DNA of 6,742 nt from Candidatus Woesebacteria bacterium (GTDB taxonomy: Bacteria; Patescibacteriota; Microgenomatia; UBA8517). Made by a program: the position numbers and the translations under genes. Below are positions 4,347 to 6,742 of this stretch, one piece after another (the stretch's first letter is position 1; every line of letters starts with the position of its first letter). Under the pieces are notes generated by a model. That model was not told the origin of the DNA and made no database searches. It saw nothing but the letters and a program-made list of their open reading frames with translations. Location of the stretch: positions 1 to 6,742 of the forward strand of contig DAHVYL010000036.1 of assembly GCA_027327685.1 (NCBI GenBank), in the 5' to 3' direction.

Positions 4347-4966
4347 AGCACCAGGAGTATCGAACCGACTATTACCAAAATTCCGATACCTGCCCCCACC
4401 CATGTTGGCCAGTCCGTTCCGCTAACCGGAATAGGTACCGCAGTCGGGCTAGCCGATGCGCTTGCGGTTCCCGTAGCTCTGGGCGTTCCCGAGGCCGTTG
4501 AGGTCGGACTCAGACTTGGTGTCGCGCTTGCTGTTGCCAGAGGCGTTGCTGTAGCGGTAGCAGTCGGAGTCGGGCTTGCCGCCGAGCAGAGCGTCAAGTC
4601 CGTAGTCCAGGACGCTCCAAGCGAAGGACAGCAGTATTTGGATACACCGCAGGTAGCTACCGTTCCCACATTTGCTATTGCAGAACAACTGACGTCTCGG
4701 GGCACTGCCCCGCTTCCTACCGAATAACAACTCCTGAGAAGCGTGGGTTCTCCTGCAACCGGACAGGCCTCGGCCGCAGGACAAACCAGGGCTGCTTCCG
4801 CTTTTTCCCTGATATCCTGCTGCTGTTTGACAAGGTAAACCCCGGCAGGAATGCTTATAGCCAAAAATAAAACAATTAAAGCTCCGATTATCAATCCGCG
4901 CTTAATGCCTTTATCCGATTTTGTGGTTGTAACAACATTAAAATTCGGTTGGTTTTCTTCTTTCAT
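4343..4966 (-). CDS. Cys-rich surface protein with Thr/Ala/Pro stalk and two membrane anchors
   Basis: 207 residues. Order: short polar cytoplasmic N-terminus; membrane segment at about 22-46, ending in 'KQQQDIREKA', a stretch I know from Microgenomates surface proteins; a compact domain with 8 Cys (62, 68, 80, 94, 106, 112, 113, 127), an even number fitting four disulfides; a low-complexity stalk rich in Thr, Ala, Ser and Pro (about 129-180, with repeated TATA and SPT units), possibly glycosylated; and a C-terminal membrane segment (about 185-207) running to the last residue. The protein is probably displayed outside the cell. The Cys-rich domain would need an oxidising system such as the nearby VKOR. 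Its start is 21 bases after the HAD stop, and a TATTAT box lies 5 nt before the ATG. It could be read with cysS and HAD, or alone. The function is unknown. Confidence 0.85.
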   Translation of the reverse strand: MKEENQPNFNVVTTTKSDKGIKRGLIIGALIVLFLAISIPAGVYLVKQQQDIREKAEAALVCPAAEACPVAGEPTLLRSCYSVGSGAVPRDVSCSAIANVGTVATCGVSKYCCPSLGASWTTDLTLCSAASPTPTATATATPLATASATPSLSPTSTASGTPRATGTASASASPTAVPIPVSGTDWPTWVGAGIGILVIVGSILLVL

Positions 4967-4971
4967 AATTA

Positions 4972-5001
4972 ATAATAATTCATTATCTCACAGTTGGTCT
5001 A
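4972..5001 (-). promoter_or_regulatory. Putative promoter for the surface protein (predicted leaderless)
   Basis: On the minus strand TAGACC (5001-4996), an 18-base spacer, then TATTAT (4977-4972), followed by TAATT and ATG 4966. The -10 is 5 of 6 to consensus and the -35 is 4 of 6. The whole element overlaps the end of the HAD gene. There is no Shine-Dalgarno, so a leaderless transcript from here is plausible. Confidence 0.4.
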
Positions 5002-5635
5002 TGACTTGTGCCGTTATCTCGGAAAAGCCGTCAACTATCAAGTCCGCCTTTGACACTGCCTTCGGGTCGTCTTCCGAGGAAATAGCAATAACCTTCATTC
5101 CGGCGCGTTTCGCGGCCTCAATGCCCGAAGCCGAATCTTCTATAACCAAACATTCATACCTTTCGGTTCCCAACTTATCGGCCGTAATCGTAAAAATACC
5201 GGGGTCGGGTTTATTGTAGATTACCTCATCGGAGGTTGTTACGGCATCAAACACGCCCTGTAAATTAACCGTATCCAAGACTCTATCCACATGTTCCCAG
5301 GTATTTGAAGTTGCCAGGGCAACTTCAATTCCGCTATCTTTAAGCTTTTCGACAAAATCTTCAAAGCCGGGCCTGACCGTAACTTCGTCAATTTCCGTAA
5401 GATAGGCCTCCTGAGTTTCTTTTGTCAGCATTTCCGGAGTTTTATCTGTTTTAATTTTGTATTTTTCAAGGAGCCTCAGCCAATTTTCTTTAACTCCGAT
5501 TCCTTTTTCGTGGGGATAATCGGTCTTGGAGGAAACTCCCAGGCTTTTCAAAACTCTGTTGAATGCTTTTCCATACTCGTCCTCGTCTTCAAGAATTGTT
5601 CCGTTCAGATCAAATATGACAGCACTTATTTTCAT
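4988..5635 (-). CDS. HAD-superfamily hydrolase, beta-phosphoglucomutase/phosphatase-like
   Basis: 215 residues, the usual size for a HAD enzyme with a small helical cap between motifs I and II. Motif I is D9-L-N11-G-T13: the nucleophile Asp is present, but the second Asp of the normal DxD(G/T), the general acid/base, is Asn. Motif II is 'ALATSN' with S110; motif III Lys is K142 in NKPDPGIF; motif IV is E166-D167 in VIEDSASGIEAAKRAGM. The fold call is secure. Because of the Asn, ordinary phosphate-ester turnover may be slow, or the substrate may differ. It starts 15 bases after the cysS stop on the same strand, without a Shine-Dalgarno, so it is probably cotranscribed and possibly translationally coupled. 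The substrate cannot be read from the sequence. Confidence 0.88.
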   Translation of the reverse strand: MKISAVIFDLNGTILEDEDEYGKAFNRVLKSLGVSSKTDYPHEKGIGVKENWLRLLEKYKIKTDKTPEMLTKETQEAYLTEIDEVTVRPGFEDFVEKLKDSGIEVALATSNTWEHVDRVLDTVNLQGVFDAVTTSDEVIYNKPDPGIFTITADKLGTERYECLVIEDSASGIEAAKRAGMKVIAISSEDDPKAVSKADLIVDGFSEITAQVIDQL

Positions 5636-5650
5636 AATCCGATTAAAAAT

Positions 5651-6742
5651 CTACTTCAGCGGTTTATCCCCCACATCAAAACCGGCAGCCCTAATTCGGT
5701 CGCGTATTTTATCCGCCTCTTCAAACATTCCCTCATTTCTGAGTTTTTGTCTTTGTGAAATCAATGTCTTGATTTCATCCGGAATTTGAATATCAGCCGC
5801 TAACGCTTCCGAAAGTTTCAATCCCAAAATTTCGTCAAAGCCTATAGCCAGATCGTACTTGTCGCCCGAGGAAATATTGCTCCCCAACATTGACCAAAGG
5901 ATAGCCAATGCTTTTGCCGTATTCAAATCATCATTAACCGCCCGGGTAAATTCATTTCTAAACTGATCAATTTTTTCCTCTTTCTCCTCCGAAAGAGCAG
6001 TCCTTGCCTCCTGTCCGGCCGATTCCTGCCTAAGTTGAGAGATCTGGTTTTTCAGTTTATCCAAAGCATTCTGTGCGGCCTGCAATGAATCCCAGGTAAA
6101 ATTTAAAGGATCCCGATAATGCGCACCCAGATAAAGATATCTCAGAGCCAAAGGATCAAAACCTTTAGCGGTGACGTCGTCAATCGTGTAAAAATTTCCC
6201 AGGCTTTTACTCATTTTGGTTCCGTCTACCATCAAAAAAGCCGTATGCATCCAATATTTGACAAACGGCTTTTTGCCTGTTCCCGCTTCACTCTGGGCAA
6301 TCTCGTTGGGGTGGTGAATCGATAAATGGTCTTCGCCTCCCGTATGAATATCAAATCGTTCTCCCAAATATTTCATGCTCATGGCGGAACACTCAATATG
6401 CCAGCCAGGGAAGCCCTCGCCCCAGGGAGAGTTCCAATGCATTAAATGATTTGCAAACCTCCCGACTTTTTTGAACCACAGGGCAAAATCGGCCGGGTTT
6501 TTCTTATGTTCCCCCGTCTGGACTTCACTTCGAGCAGCGGTTTTTTTATCCTCAAGTTTTTGTCCGAAAGCCTTGCCGTAATCTTCAAATTTGGCAACAT
6601 CAAAATAGACCGCCTCGGGGGTATCGTAGCCGTAGCTGTTATCAAGAATTTTTTTAATAAGGTCAATCTGATCATTTATGTGTTCCGTTGCCTTGCAAAT
6701 TACGTCCGGGCGGATGATGTTAAGCTTATCCATTGAATCGTA
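5651..6742 (-). CDS. cysS: Cysteinyl-tRNA synthetase, N-terminus cut by the window edge
   Basis: 363 residues are visible and the frame runs out of the window at 6742 (YDSMDKLN...), so the ATG at 6733 is internal. The missing part, about 90-100 residues, would hold the HIGH motif and the first zinc Cys. CysRS joins cysteine to tRNA-Cys using ATP. Seen: '[12 protein letters not shown]' after the Rossmann start; zinc ligands in 'WHIECSAM' and 'HHPNEIAQ' (Cys, the first His and Glu, matching C209, H234 and E238 of the E. coli enzyme); the KMSKS loop in '[12 protein letters not shown]'; and the helical anticodon-side domain ending in '[16 protein letters not shown]'. It is the first visible gene of a minus-strand series with the HAD gene. 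Confidence 0.96.
   Translation of the reverse strand, partial: YDSMDKLNIIRPDVICKATEHINDQIDLIKKILDNSYGYDTPEAVYFDVAKFEDYGKAFGQKLEDKKTAARSEVQTGEHKKNPADFALWFKKVGRFANHLMHWNSPWGEGFPGWHIECSAMSMKYLGERFDIHTGGEDHLSIHHPNEIAQSEAGTGKKPFVKYWMHTAFLMVDGTKMSKSLGNFYTIDDVTAKGFDPLALRYLYLGAHYRDPLNFTWDSLQAAQNALDKLKNQISQLRQESAGQEARTALSEEKEEKIDQFRNEFTRAVNDDLNTAKALAILWSMLGSNISSGDKYDLAIGFDEILGLKLSEALAADIQIPDEIKTLISQRQKLRNEGMFEEADKIRDRIRAAGFDVGDKPLK

Noticed and set aside
4430..4580. Stalk DNA as a tandem repeat or CRISPR-like array
   Set aside because: The repetition is irregular and explained by Thr/Ala/Ser/Pro codons; there are no uniform repeats or spacers.
4449..4784. Minus-strand 111-codon ORF inside the surface-protein gene
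   Set aside because: It is an alternative frame of the GC-rich repetitive stalk, and its Ser/Arg/Gly-rich product is an artefact of that repeat.
6442..6736. ORFs on both strands overlapping the visible cysS N-terminal end
   Set aside because: They are shadows of cysS, whose conserved motifs occupy this stretch in a single frame.

Overview
The window looks like a piece of a small-genome bacterium of the Candidate Phyla Radiation, most likely Microgenomates (OP11). The best lineage clue is the protein at 4343-4966: an N-terminal anchor that ends in a 'QQQDIREKA' stretch, a Cys-rich domain, a Thr/Ala/Pro/Ser-rich stalk and a C-terminal anchor. I know this design from Microgenomates surface proteins. 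The assignment rests on recognition, not on a database search. Genes are short and tightly packed, with convergent genes overlapping at their stops. No rRNA, tRNA, CRISPR array or transposase is visible.

Layout. Positions 1-203 are noncoding and hold a REP-like palindrome and a ladder of five 10-bp repeats running into the start of a Fic/winged-helix gene (204-1190, +). A minus-strand gene of unknown function (1177-1950) overlaps its tail. A structured terminator (2010-2069) separates that gene from a minus-strand pair: an anchored exported protein (2559-2975) and a lytic transglycosylase ORF (2092-2529). Upstream lies a VKOR-type disulfide-forming membrane enzyme (3091-3513, -), divergent from two small unknown genes (3593-3955 and 4014-4346, +). 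The right end is a minus-strand series: cysteinyl-tRNA synthetase (cut by the window edge), a HAD phosphatase-like protein and the Cys-rich anchored protein.

How the parts may work together. VKOR would supply disulfides to exported proteins, and its neighbours fit: the anchored protein has 2 external cysteines, the transglycosylase 4 and the surface protein 8. The transglycosylase ORF has no signal peptide, no ATG and no Shine-Dalgarno. It lies in the -1 frame relative to the anchored-protein ORF. The overlap contains a heptamer of the X XXY YYZ form (A AAC CCT), a 9-nt spacer and an 8-bp stem enclosing a 7-bp hairpin. The most exciting reading is one membrane-anchored transglycosylase of about 294 residues made by programmed -1 frameshifting. 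A sequencing indel is the main rival.

Two modes of initiation seem to coexist. Two genes have strong AAGGAGG sites (starts at 1950 and 2975). Several others have a -10 element, often the extended form TGnTAGnAT, only 5-6 nt before ATG, which predicts leaderless mRNAs.
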